Assembly: GCA_032718475.1 (NCBI GenBank)
Contig: JAUCBJ010000994.1
Span: 1 to 30,735, forward strand
Direction of reading: 5' to 3'
Length of the DNA: 30,735 nucleotides
Source of the DNA: Nemertoderma westbladi
Taxonomy: Eukaryota > Xenacoelomorpha > Nemertodermatida > Nemertodermatidae
Position numbers and translations under genes: made by a program. Under the pieces are notes generated by a model. That model made no database searches, was not told the DNA's origin, and saw only the letters and a program-made list of their open reading frames with translations. Shown in pieces: positions 18,779 to 28,534 of this stretch. The stretch's first letter is position 1. The number at the start of each line of letters is the position of its first letter.

Positions 18779-20836
18779 TTAAAACTTTTTAATATAAAGT
18801 AAACTGTTACTACGAGTTTCGTACAGAAAGAATCCACTAGTTTTATACACAGTAACGATCCCACCGAACCCGTTTACTGGCACGGCAGCCAATCGGGATA
18901 CTTTAGTTCCGCTTGGATCGCCTTTATAAACCCCCAGATAATGATTCCCTTCTTCTTCTAGAGGAACCAAGTAATGCCATGATGGAATACATGAATGATG
19001 ATGGAATGATGAATGCGATGATCGATACCGCAGTAGTTCCACCGCCCCTATAGGGATGGATTTACCGCAATCAAGAACGGATATCCTTTCATCCAATACG
19101 AGAGTAACGTTGGGTCCGGTGCCGGTAGCATTATAGCCACATATGGATAACTTACGCTCGTTAGGTTGGAATAATCCGACGGTTAAATAGCCCAGTGAAC
19201 TACAGCTGGAAAGGAGTTTCCCGGGTTCTTCGATACGGGATATCCATTCCTTAGAACAATCGCGTCGGTCCAGTTTAATCACGCAGTTGTTTGACGTTAG
19301 CAGGTAATCACCACGGATACCGACCATTGGACCTATTGGTTGACCGCGGTATCTCTCTTTACCAAGACACAAATGTTTGACATCACCTCCGTCTGGGTTT
19401 ATTACAAATACACATTCTTCCGTTGCGGCGATCCAGGTTGCCCCGTAGTAATTATCTAGAAACTTAATCTGTTTCTTTTCGGCGTTGCAGTCGGATTCGA
19501 GAATAATAGGTTCACCACGTAAAGATAAAGAATCGTCGTCGTTGAATTCGTAAATATAAAGCCTGTTAGTTAGGGAATCGGTTATCCCCAGGTTCCCATG
19601 ACCACCACCAATGGAACCGACTTTACCGATTCCCATTCTCCGACAGTCGATCCGACATGTTTCCTTTAGCGGCGGATCTCTTAATAAAATATCTTCGTAT
19701 TGGCGGAGGTCAAAACGTTTCTCAACCTCCAGTTCTTCTACTGGAACCACCATCTTCTCTCCTCCATCGCCGCTATCTATAATATCAACGCGGCCGGTAA
19801 TCCCTTCCAGGTCCTTCTGTAACTCAACCGGAACGAAACGAATTTCCGGTACCTCTACAACTTCGATCTCAGAAATCCGCTGCTCGATTTCTTTGTATTT
19901 CTTTAGGATCTTCTTGGCTTCCGCTATTTCTTTGATCAACTCGGAATTCTTTATCTTCTTATAATATTCGTTTTCTTCAGGAATTTCGATATTAGAGAGA
20001 ATTTCCTGCGCTGCTGATATTTTTCCCGCCGTTTTGGTATTTAAATCTCGGACCTGCTTCATCATTGTATCTTCAGCTGCTTTTAATTCGTTGTATAAAT
20101 ATTCGAAGTGTTTGCGGATGTCGTCGGTGGAAACTTTAGTGACGTCATCTAAATCCCCCAGAATTCCTTCCCACACTGATAGTTTAGTCTCCAATCGTGT
20201 TCTCAACTTTCCCGGACCTTCTACTAAGTTTCGTCTGATTGAAGTACAGATTTCGTTGGAATACAAGACCTCGTGATCTTTAGAAACATCGTCTGCGGAA
20301 TGACATTGGCGACAAACAGTACATTCGCATTTCTCGCAATAATGGCGTTTGTTTAGACCGTGGATTAGGCACAGATCGGGATCCGGTTCTTTAGATCCAC
20401 CAACAGCTCCCTGTTTATCGAGATCTACGTCATTAGACCAGCATCCCGTCGGTTCACCAGCTGCTCCCGAATTTGGTGGATTGGCGACACAGACGTGGTA
20501 AAGTTCGCACTTTCTGCACAATTCGGTGTCGCAACGTTGGCAGGGATTCGTTCCTTTGTTTTTTCCGCACTCGTCGCATGTTTTTTCTTTTCGAATCATA
20601 TCAATCACAGAGGTAATGATATGACTTACTGTCGGCAAAGAATCCAGTTTCTCTACCTCGGTGGGATTCCGACAACGAGGACATTCCAACGAAAATCCAT
20701 CACCGCGTTGTATAGAAAATTTGATGATGCATTTGTAACAGAAACAGTGGGAGCAGTTGATTAAAACTCGTGGCTGATGTAAAAGTCGTAGACATACGGA
20801 ACATTCGAACTCTCGCTCTACTTGCTCCGGGTCCAT
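18779..20836 (-). CDS. TRIM-like RING, B-box, coiled-coil protein
   Basis: Single-exon gene of 685 codons, ATG at 20834-20836 in a strong Kozak context (G at -3 and +4), stop TAA at 18779. The N-terminal RING is a full C3HC4: C12, C15, C28, H30, C33, C36, C52 and C55, so E3 ubiquitin ligase activity is plausible. B-box 1 spans about 87-118 (C87, C90, C99, C102, C107, C110, H114). B-box 2 is at 156-188 (C156, H159, C167, C170, C175, C178, H188). A coiled coil follows at about 200-325. This RBCC order defines the TRIM family. The C-terminal 300 residues are beta-rich with Gly and Asp turns. They do not show clear NHL, SPRY or filamin motifs; a degenerate beta-propeller is my guess. No intron or frame damage is seen. 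Confidence 0.93.
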   Translation of the reverse strand: MDPEQVEREFECSVCLRLLHQPRVLINCSHCFCYKCIIKFSIQRGDGFSLECPRCRNPTEVEKLDSLPTVSHIITSVIDMIRKEKTCDECGKNKGTNPCQRCDTELCRKCELYHVCVANPPNSGAAGEPTGCWSNDVDLDKQGAVGGSKEPDPDLCLIHGLNKRHYCEKCECTVCRQCHSADDVSKDHEVLYSNEICTSIRRNLVEGPGKLRTRLETKLSVWEGILGDLDDVTKVSTDDIRKHFEYLYNELKAAEDTMMKQVRDLNTKTAGKISAAQEILSNIEIPEENEYYKKIKNSELIKEIAEAKKILKKYKEIEQRISEIEVVEVPEIRFVPVELQKDLEGITGRVDIIDSGDGGEKMVVPVEELEVEKRFDLRQYEDILLRDPPLKETCRIDCRRMGIGKVGSIGGGHGNLGITDSLTNRLYIYEFNDDDSLSLRGEPIILESDCNAEKKQIKFLDNYYGATWIAATEECVFVINPDGGDVKHLCLGKERYRGQPIGPMVGIRGDYLLTSNNCVIKLDRRDCSKEWISRIEEPGKLLSSCSSLGYLTVGLFQPNERKLSICGYNATGTGPNVTLVLDERISVLDCGKSIPIGAVELLRYRSSHSSFHHHSCIPSWHYLVPLEEEGNHYLGVYKGDPSGTKVSRLAAVPVNGFGGIVTVYKTSGFFLYETRSNSLLYIKKF

Positions 20837-21044
20837 TGCTGCATTGTCTGATTGTAGTCCAGTAGTCTGGCCTGGCTGTTTTGTACCAGTAGTTCAATAG
20901 TTGTGGTTCAGTTCAGTCTGTCAGTAGCCTACTCTAATCTGGTAATGCAGTAATCCTCTAGTCCAGTAGTCCAGTGCGTTCAGCTGTAGTAATTCATAAG
21001 CTTAAAAAACCATCAGAGGCCGGTTTTACTTCCCCTTCCATACA
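20837..21044 (-). promoter_or_regulatory. Probable 5' UTR and promoter of the TRIM-like gene
   Basis: Upstream region of the TRIM-like start codon on the minus strand. It contains short direct repeats of the type ACTACTGGACTA (near 20857-20870 and 20957-20972). No clear TATA box or initiator could be fixed. Confidence 0.35.
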
Positions 21045-21535
21045 AAATTCCCCCCCCCCCCCCCCCCCCCCCCCCGGTTAAAATTCACTAATGTCTCACT
21101 CCCGGGGTGTATTTTTCCTAGTGTATTTTAACCCACACCGCCTCCAGTGAAAATTCACCCCTGCATTTATCAATTTTCACTCTGTGCAAATCCATTCCGG
21201 TTAAATTCCCCTAGTGTATTCTCACTCCCAGTGTATATTTTTTTGTATATTCTACAGTACTTTTCTATATACAAATCTCCAGCTGTAGGCTTTTATATTG
21301 AACTTTAAAATATCATGGGGGGGGGGGGGTAAGAAAAATAATACACTGAGGCGAAGGGGGATAATGATAAAAAATGAAAAATCACCCAGTGTAGTTTCAC
21401 CCCCGGTTAAAATACCATAGTGAATTCTAACCGTGGGGTGAAAATACACTTGTGAATTTTAACCGGGGGTTGAAAATACACTAATAAATTTTAACCGGGG
21501 GGTGAATTTTTAGGGGGGTGGAAATTCTCAGCTAC
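21045..21535. repeat. Imperfect inverted repeat with C26 and G13 tracts
   Basis: The left arm has C26 (21050-21075) followed by GGTTAAAATTCACTAA and related strings. The right arm has G13 (21317-21329) and several forward copies of TTTTAACCGGGGG joined to TGAAAATACACT (21410-21510). The two arms therefore carry the same short motif in opposite orientation around an AT-rich centre, giving a foldback-like structure. No coding frame. Confidence 0.7.
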
Positions 21536-21590
21536 ACCCGGGTGGCATATTTACAAACCCTATACAGTCTCATAGATAATTTATTTAACA

Positions 21591-22079
21591 TTAAGTAAGG
21601 CAGCATCAGGAGTTGAAGAGTACAATAATTGGAATCGCAGTACCAGTAACTATGGAAGCAATGTAGTAAAATACTACAGTTCAATTTATTTTGTAACACT
21701 TTCTTTGAAAAAAGTACCAATTTAAGAACAAAATTACGTATCACATGGGAATAAACGTAGAACATCTTCTATATTTAATATTCTCTCGACCCTTTATTAA
21801 CTTCGCTGGCGCTCGGTAAATAAAATGTCTCGAGAACAATGAATAAAAGTTCTACTATTCCCATGTAATAAATAATTATTACGAAATTAACTACACTTTC
21901 TGCGCATGGTTACTATTATCAACAGAATAAGACAACCATTTGAAATATTAGTAATAATGCCAACAATTAATTATTAAAACATTTGCCAACAAATTTCGAC
22001 AAATTCGCAGAGCCATCTAGAGGTCCAAAATAATTTTTAAAATTGTCCAATAGATATAAGATATTATTGATCGACTTTA
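21591..22079 (+). repeat. Dispersed AT-rich repeat, copy B, first part
   Basis: Homologous to 714-1190. It is interrupted after CGACTTTA by the first X-box repeat element. Homology resumes at 24391 (TTAATCGCTCC) and continues to 24446, where a second element interrupts it. Confidence 0.88.
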
Positions 22080-24389
22080 CTAGAAAGGCATTTCCTAAAG
22101 GAAATGCAACCACGAAGCTAAGGAAAATTAAACACACTTTGACTCATCAGTTCATTGGTTCTAGTTAAAAGTCATATGTCTTAATACAACTCCCATCACC
22201 ATGGCAACTGGAGTTTTCTAGAACTGCTCGGTTTTACATTAAGATCCAGTTTGTAGTTTCGTGACACAAATTGACTTCAAGGAAGTTTCATTGAGTAGTT
22301 GATGTCCAAAATTAAGGATGTATTTGTTAAAACATCAGTTTGCAGTGGTTGTCTTGGAAACTGATAAATATTAAAACGTTAATTGGATGCAGAATAAGTG
22401 ATATAGTGGGGGTAGAGGCTGGTCCCAAGTCGTAATATCTTAATGTTATGGCTTAAGTGATTATTTTATAAATTTGAACATCTGTTTCACCTGGTTGCCT
22501 GTTAACTGAATTTTGTAATTGACCTCAATAAGCGCAACTATTGTCCTTAGAATTGAGTTGAAAAACTGCAAGTTTCGATCTATTATGGTTGTTGTACAAA
22601 TAGAGTTAATAATATAGACTTTAATGTAATAGATTTTAATAAACCGTAATAAACTCTTTTTTAATAAACTTAATAATTTCTAGAAGTTTTGAGTTTTTCA
22701 AAAAGTTCCACTACTACTACTACTAGGATCGGCATGCTGCATTGCAGCTGCATTTTTAAGAATGCTGTGCCGGCTTATCAACAAAATTGCACCGCCACAA
22801 CTCCCTATCACCCATGACATTTGCTAGATCATCCGCATCTTCAAGGCCAGTGTCCTTTAAGATGCGTCTCAAGAAAGTCATGGGCTGTCCACCATGCTTA
22901 TTCACTCCATGAGGCTGCCAAAGTACAAGATTATGCACTGGCTGGTCCTCACGGCGAAAGCAATGTCCTGCAAAGCGGAGGCGATTTTGTTCTAGTGTCA
23001 AGCTTGGGGGAACCAATGAGACACCTCCAATGTTATATAGTGTCTGGTTGGAGATGTGTGCATTGAACTTGACACAATGAACCCGGTGTAGCATTCTTGT
23101 GAATGTGCCGTCCAGGGATTTGGTGTCCTCAGCAGTTAGAGCCCAGCATGGACTCCCATAGAGGATTACTGGAACTACTGCTGCTCTAAAAAACCGGACC
23201 TTAAGTTTCCGATTAATTCTCGGTGACTTCCAAATCCTGGAAAGTCTATTCAAGGCTACCCATGCCTTGAAGTTCCAAATAGGAGTCCAGATAACAAATA
23301 CCCAGTTTCAGAGAATGTTATCGTTTAGTCTATGTACAAAATTAACAATTTTTGTGTCAAAACATATATTTTCAGCGGTTGCCATGGAACCTGAAAAATA
23401 GAACAACGTAATTCGGATGCAGAATAAGTTATATAGAGGGGGTAGGGATTGGTCCCATGTCATAATACCTTTAACTTTTGCTCAAAATTATCATTTTATA
23501 AATTTGAACATCTGTTTATCCTCGTTGCCATGGTAACTTGATTTTTAAATTTACCTCAATCTGTTCGTCTATGGCCCTTATAGTTGAGTTAAGAAACCCC
23601 AAGTTTATATCTATTATTACGGTTTTTCTACAAATAGAGTTATGAATATAGACTTGAATGATATAATCTGTAATAAACTCCAGTTACCACGGTAACTAGA
23701 TATTTCTGGAATGTTTTGCAAAGCAAAAAAAAAGTTCGAGTTCCACTAAAAGTTCCAACTAGTGGTCCATATAACTCATATCCAGTTTCGTAAAATTTTA
23801 TCACGAAGTCTATGTCCAAATGAGTTATTTTTGTATAAAAACATCTGTTTTCAGCGGTTGTCATGGAAACTGCAAAATAGAACAATCAAATTCGGAGGCA
23901 GAATAAGTTATATAGTGGGGGTAGGGATTGGTCCCAAGTCATAACACATTAACTTTAGGCTTCAAATTAACATTTTAAAAATTTTAACATCTGTTTAGCC
24001 CGGTTGACAAGGTAACTGGAATTTCTATTTAACCTCAATCGGCTCTGCTATGGACCTTATAGTTGAGTTGAGAAACCCCAAGTTTATATATATTATAGTT
24101 TTCCTACAAATAGAGTTATAAATATTGACTTGAAATACATAGACTTTTTTCTAAGTCCGTTGCCATGGAAACCAGATTTTTCCTGGATATGAGACCCATC
24201 CCACACGATGCGCCTCGACGAGTAGTATATACATGCAAAATTTCAGGGTACTTTTAAAGGCTAGTTTTTTCCGGAATCAAAAAACCCCAAATCTGCCCCA
24301 TACAAGTAAAAGGGCCCACTATGAATACACCATCTCAGCTAAGGAAAATCTTTCTTAGCGAAAGTAGTTGATTTTCCATAGCTTCGCGG
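22080..24389 (+). mobile_element. X-box repeat element 1 (three-module form)
   Basis: Begins CTAGAAAGGCATTTCC with a 20-bp palindrome (GCATTTCCTAAAGGAAATGC), then CCACGAAGCTAAGGAAAAT. It ends with a hairpin (GCTAAGGAAAATC paired with GATTTTCCTTAGC) and GCTTCGCGG, the inverted partner of the start. Comparison with copy A at 714 shows the empty site: only a single A is shared by both flanks, so there is at most a 1-bp target duplication. The length is 2310 bp, or about 1.74 kb without the LINE fragment inside. It contains three roughly 457-bp modules and nine X-box-like dyads. No transposase or other protein is encoded, so it is a non-autonomous element. Confidence 0.85.
22711..23269 (-). mobile_element. 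5'-truncated LINE fragment 1
   Basis: A 559-bp insert flanked by an 8-bp target duplication AAGTTCCA (22703-22710 and 23270-23277). Its minus strand encodes the C-terminal end of a non-LTR reverse transcriptase (about 165 codons, 22756-23253). This includes the motif VVPVILYGSPCWALT and a RLRFAGHCFRREDQP block, ending at a TAA after Gln-His-Ser. The 3' end is GATCCTAG plus TAG trinucleotides, a short microsatellite tail of the sort seen in RTE-like elements. The exact clade is not certain. Only the tail end of the ORF is present, so it is a dead copy. Confidence 0.88.
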
Positions 24390-24390
24390 A

Positions 24391-24446
24391 TTAATCGCTC
24401 CTTAAATTAGTGGGAAGTTATTCATTCGAGTTCAATAGATAGGATA
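24391..24446 (+). repeat. Dispersed AT-rich repeat, copy B, second part
   Basis: Continues copy B exactly where it was cut (TTAATCGCTCC onward; compare 1129-1183) and stops at AGGATA, where element 2 begins. Confidence 0.88.
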
Positions 24447-26092
24447 CTAGAAAGGCATTTCCTAAAGGAAATGCAACCACGAAGCTAAGGAAAATTAAAC
24501 AAAGGGCCACAATTTGGTTTGTTGCTTAGCCTAGTTTAGTAGCATTTGCCAATAAATAACTTATATTCCCATGGAAACTAGAATTCTCTGGAACTGTTGG
24601 TTTTACCTTTTGAAAAAAGATTCAGTCCAGATTGTGGTTCAGATAACACATACCAAGTTTCAGAAAATATTGTAGTTTATGTCCAAATTACCGATTTTCT
24701 ATCAAAATGCATCTGTTTGCAGTGGTTGTCATGGAAACTGAAAAATAGAACAATGTAATTCGGATGCAGAATAAGTCATATAATGGGGGTAGGTATTGGT
24801 CCCAAGTCATAATACTATTAACTTGTGTTTCAAATTATCATTTTAGAAATTTTAACATCTGTTTAGTCTTGTTGCTATGGTAATTGGATTGTGTAATTAA
24901 CCTCGAATGGATTGTATATGGACCTTACAGATGAGTTGCAAAACCCCAAATATATATTTATTACATTATTTTGCTACAAATAGAGTATTCAATTGAGACT
25001 TGAATGATATAGACTTTAATAAACTCCAGTTACCATGGTAACATTATGTCAAGTACAATGCACACATCTCCAACCAGACACTATATAACATTGGAGGTGT
25101 CTCATTGGTTCCCCCAAGCTTGACACTAGAACAAAATCGCCTCCGCTTTGCAGGACATTGCTTTCGCCGTGAGGACCAGCCAGTGCATAATCTTGTACTT
25201 TGGCAGCCTCATGGAGTGAATAAGCATGGTGGACAGCCCATGACTTTCTTGAGACGCATCTTAAAGGACACTGGCCTTAAAGATGCGGATGATCTAGCAA
25301 ATGTCATGGGTGATAGGGAGTTGTGGCGGTGCAATTTTGTTGACAAGCCGGCACAGCATTCTTAAAAATGCAGCTGCAATGCAGCATGCCGATCCTAGTA
25401 GTAGTAGTACCATGGTAACAAGATATTTCTGGAATGTTTTCAGTTTCACTAAAAGTTCCAACTAATGGTCCAGATAACACATTCCCAGTTTCGTAAAATT
25501 TTATCGCGAACTCTATGTCCAAATGAGTTATCTTTGTATAAAAACATCTGTTTTAAGCGGTTGTCATGGTAACTGCAAAATTAAACAATGAAATTCGGAC
25601 GCAGAATAAGTAATATAGTGGGGGTAGGGGTTGGTCCCAAGACATAACACCTTAACCTTTGGCTTCAAATTAACATTTTATAAATTTTAACATCTGTTTA
25701 GCCCGGTTGCCAAGGTAACTGGATTTTCTATTCAACCTCAATCGGCTCTGCTGCGGACCTTATAGTTGAGTTGAGAAACCCCAAGTTTATATCTATTATA
25801 GTTTTCCTACAAATAGAGTTATAAATATTGACTTGAAATACATAGACTTTTTTCTAAGTCCGTTGCCATGGAAACCAGATTTTTCCTGGATATGAGACCC
25901 AGCCCAAAAGATGCGCCTCGACGAGTAGTGTATACATGCAAAATTTCAGGGTACTTTTAAAGGCTAGTTTTTTCCGGAATCAAAAAACCCCAAATCTGCC
26001 CCATACAAGTAAAAGGGCCCACTATGAATACACCATCTCAGCTAAGGAAAATCTTTCTTAGCGAAAGTAGTTGATTTTCCTTAGCTTCGTGG
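24447..26092 (+). mobile_element. X-box repeat element 2 (two-module form)
   Basis: Same terminal structures as element 1, with an intact GCTTCGTGG end. Its subterminal sequence after CTAAGGAAAATTAAAC differs (ACAAAGGGCCAC rather than ACACTTTGACTC), so it belongs to a second subfamily. It inserted into copy B after AGGATA. It is 1646 bp long, about 1.27 kb without the LINE fragment, with two modules. X-box-like dyads start at 24565, 24725, 24871, 25029, 25560, 25706 and 25862. Confidence 0.85.
25044..25407 (+). mobile_element. 5'-truncated LINE fragment 2
   Basis: A 364-bp piece of the same LINE as at 22711, now on the plus strand and more strongly truncated. Its reverse-transcriptase tail reads through to the same Gln-His-Ser stop at 25365. 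It ends in GATCCTAG plus TAG repeats. The flanks are a 13-bp target duplication TACCATGGTAACA (25031-25043 and 25408-25420), most of which is an X-box dyad. The insertion therefore duplicated that motif. Confidence 0.88.
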
Positions 26093-26094
26093 AA

Positions 26095-27348
26095 CTAGAA
26101 AGGCATTTCCTAAAGGAAATGCAACCACGAAGCTAAGGAAAATTAAACACTCTTTGACTCATCACTTCATTGCTTTACAGAGTTAAGAAGCATGCCTTAA
26201 AAACTCATATTACCATGGCAACCGGAGTTTTCTAGAACTGCTGAGGATTACATTAAGATCCGGTTTGTGGTTCCAGGTGACACATACTTCAATTCAGTTT
26301 CATTGAGTAGTTAATGTGTAAAACAAAGGATTTAATTGTTAAAACGTCTGTTTGTAGTGGTTGTCATGGAAACTGAAAAATGCGACAATTTAAATTGGAT
26401 GCGTAATTAGTGATATAGTGGGGGTAGGGATTGGTCCCAAGTCGTAATACCTTAATGTTATGCTTCAAATAACCATTTTATAAATTTGAACATCTGTTTA
26501 GCATGGTTGCCCTGGTAACTGGATTTTCTAATTAACCTCAATCAGCTCGACTATTGTCCTTATCATTGAGTTGAGAAACCCCAAGTTTATATCTATTGCG
26601 GTTATTCTATAAATAGAGTTATGAATATAGACTTGAATGATATAATCTGTAATAAACTCCAGTTACCACGGTAACTAGATATTTCTGGAATGTTTTTTAG
26701 TTTCACTAAAAGTTCCAACTAGTGGTCTAGTTAACACATAACCAGTTTCGTAAAATTTTATAGCGAAGTCTATGTCCAAATGAGTAATTTTTGTATAAAA
26801 ACATCTGTTTACAGCGGTTGTCATTGTAACTGCAAAATAGAACAATCAAATTCGGACGCAGAATAAGTTATATAGTGGGGGTAGGGGTTGGTCCCAAGTC
26901 ATAACACCTTAACCTTAGGCTTCAAATTAAAATTTTATAAATTTTAACATCTGTCTATCCCGGTTGCCAAGGTAACTGGATTTTCTATTTAGCCTCAATC
27001 GGATCTGCTATGGACCTTATAGTTGTGTTGCGAAACCCAAGTTTATATCTATTATAGTTTTCCTACAAATAGAGTTATAAATATTGACTTGAAATACATA
27101 GACTTTTTTTGAAGTCCGTTGCCATGGAAACCAGATTTTTCCTGGATATGAGACCCGGCCCAAAAGATGCGCCTCGTCGAGTAGTATATACATGCAAAAT
27201 TTCAGGGTACTTTTAAAGGCTAGTTTTTTCACCTATCAAAAAAAAACAAATCTGCTCCATACAAGTAAAATAGCCCACTATGAATAGACCATCTCAGCTA
27301 AGGAAAATCTTTCTTAGCGAAAGTAGTTGATTTTCCTTAGCTTCGTGG
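26095..27348 (+). mobile_element. X-box repeat element 3 (two-module form, uninterrupted)
   Basis: A 1254-bp copy with both ends present and no later insertion, so it is the best reference for the short form. The start CTAGAAAGGCATTTCC follows element 2 after only two bases (AA). The end GCTTCGTGG is followed by a 58-bp piece of another element. Dyads begin at 26209, 26360, 26506, 26662, 26817, 26963 and 27118. Non-coding. Confidence 0.87.
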
Positions 27349-27406
27349 ATCAAAATGCATCTGTTTGCAGTGGTTGTCATGGAAACTGAAAAATAGAACA
27401 ATGTAA
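27349..27406 (+). repeat. 58-bp internal fragment of an X-box repeat element
   Basis: Virtually identical to the interior of elements 2 and 4 (compare 27659-27716), including one GTTGTCATGGAAAC dyad at 27373. It is bounded on both sides by complete element ends, so it is the remnant of a host copy that received elements 3 and 4. Confidence 0.85.
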
Positions 27407-28534
27407 CTAGAAAGGCATTTCCTAAAGGAAATGCAACCACGAAGCTAAGGAAAATTAAACAAACGGCCACAATTTGGTTCGTTGCTTAGCCTAGTTTAGT
27501 AGCATTTGCCAATAAATAACTTCTATTCCCATGGAAACTAGAGTTCTCTGGAACTGTTGGTTTTACCTTTGAAAAAAGATTCAGTCCAGATTGTTTTTCA
27601 GATAACACATCAAGTTTCAGAAAATATTGTAGTTTATGTCCAAATTACAGATTTTCTATCAAAATGCATCTGTTTGCAGTGGTTGTCATGGAAACTGAAA
27701 AATAGAACAATGTAATTCGGATGCAGAATAAGTCATACAGTGGGGGTAGGTGTTGGTCCCAAGTCATAATACTGTTAAATTGTGCTTCAAATTATCATTT
27801 TATTAATTTTAACATCTGTTTACTCTTGTTGCTATGGTAAATAGATTTTCTAATTAACTTCGAACGGCTTGTATATGGACCTTATAGATGAGTTGCAAAA
27901 CCCCAAGTTTATATATATTACAGTTTTTCTCCAAATAGAGTTATGATTATAGACTTGAATGATATATAACTTTAAAAAAACTACAGTTACCATGGTAACT
28001 AGATATTTCTGGAATGTTTTGAGTTTCACTAAAAGTTCCAACTAGTGGTCCAGATAACACATACCTAGTTTCGTAAAATTTTATCGTGAAGTCTATGTAC
28101 AAATGAATAATTTTCGTATAAAAACATCTGTTTTCAGCGGTTGTCAAGGTAACTGCAAAATAGAACAATCAAATTCGGACGCAGAATAAGTTATATAGTG
28201 GGGGTAGGGATTGGTCCCAAGTCATCACACCTTAACCTTAGGCTTCAAATTAACATTTTAAAAATTTTAACATCTGTTTAGCCCGGTTGCCAAGGTAACT
28301 GGATTTTCTATTGAACCTCAGTCGGCTCTGCTATGGACCTTATAGTTGAGTTGAGAAACCCCAAGTTTATATGTATTATAGTTTTCCTACAAATAGAGTT
28401 ACAAATATTGACTTGAAATACATAGACTTTTTTTCTAAGTCCGTTGCCATGGAAACCAGATTTTTCCTGGATATGAGACCCATCCCACCACGACGCGCCT
28501 TGATGAGTTGTATATACATGCAAAATTTCAGGGT
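27407..28534 (+). mobile_element. X-box repeat element 4, left part
   Basis: Starts with the usual CTAGAAAGG end and belongs to the element 2 subfamily (ACAAACGGCCAC). Dyads begin at 27525, 27682, 27828, 27986, 28140, 28286 and 28443. It breaks off at TTTCAGGGT, where element 5 is inserted in inverse orientation. The remainder resumes at 30692. Confidence 0.87.

Noticed and set aside
22821-23066. 81-codon open frame opposite the LINE reverse transcriptase, also seen at 30191-30442
   Set aside because: It is the antisense of the conserved RT tail and recurs only because the LINE copies are related.
22080-24389. Canonical Helitron
   Set aside because: The ends are CTAG and GTGG/GCGG rather than TC and CTRR, and insertion is not between A and T in all readable cases. 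Only a Helentron-like analogy is kept.
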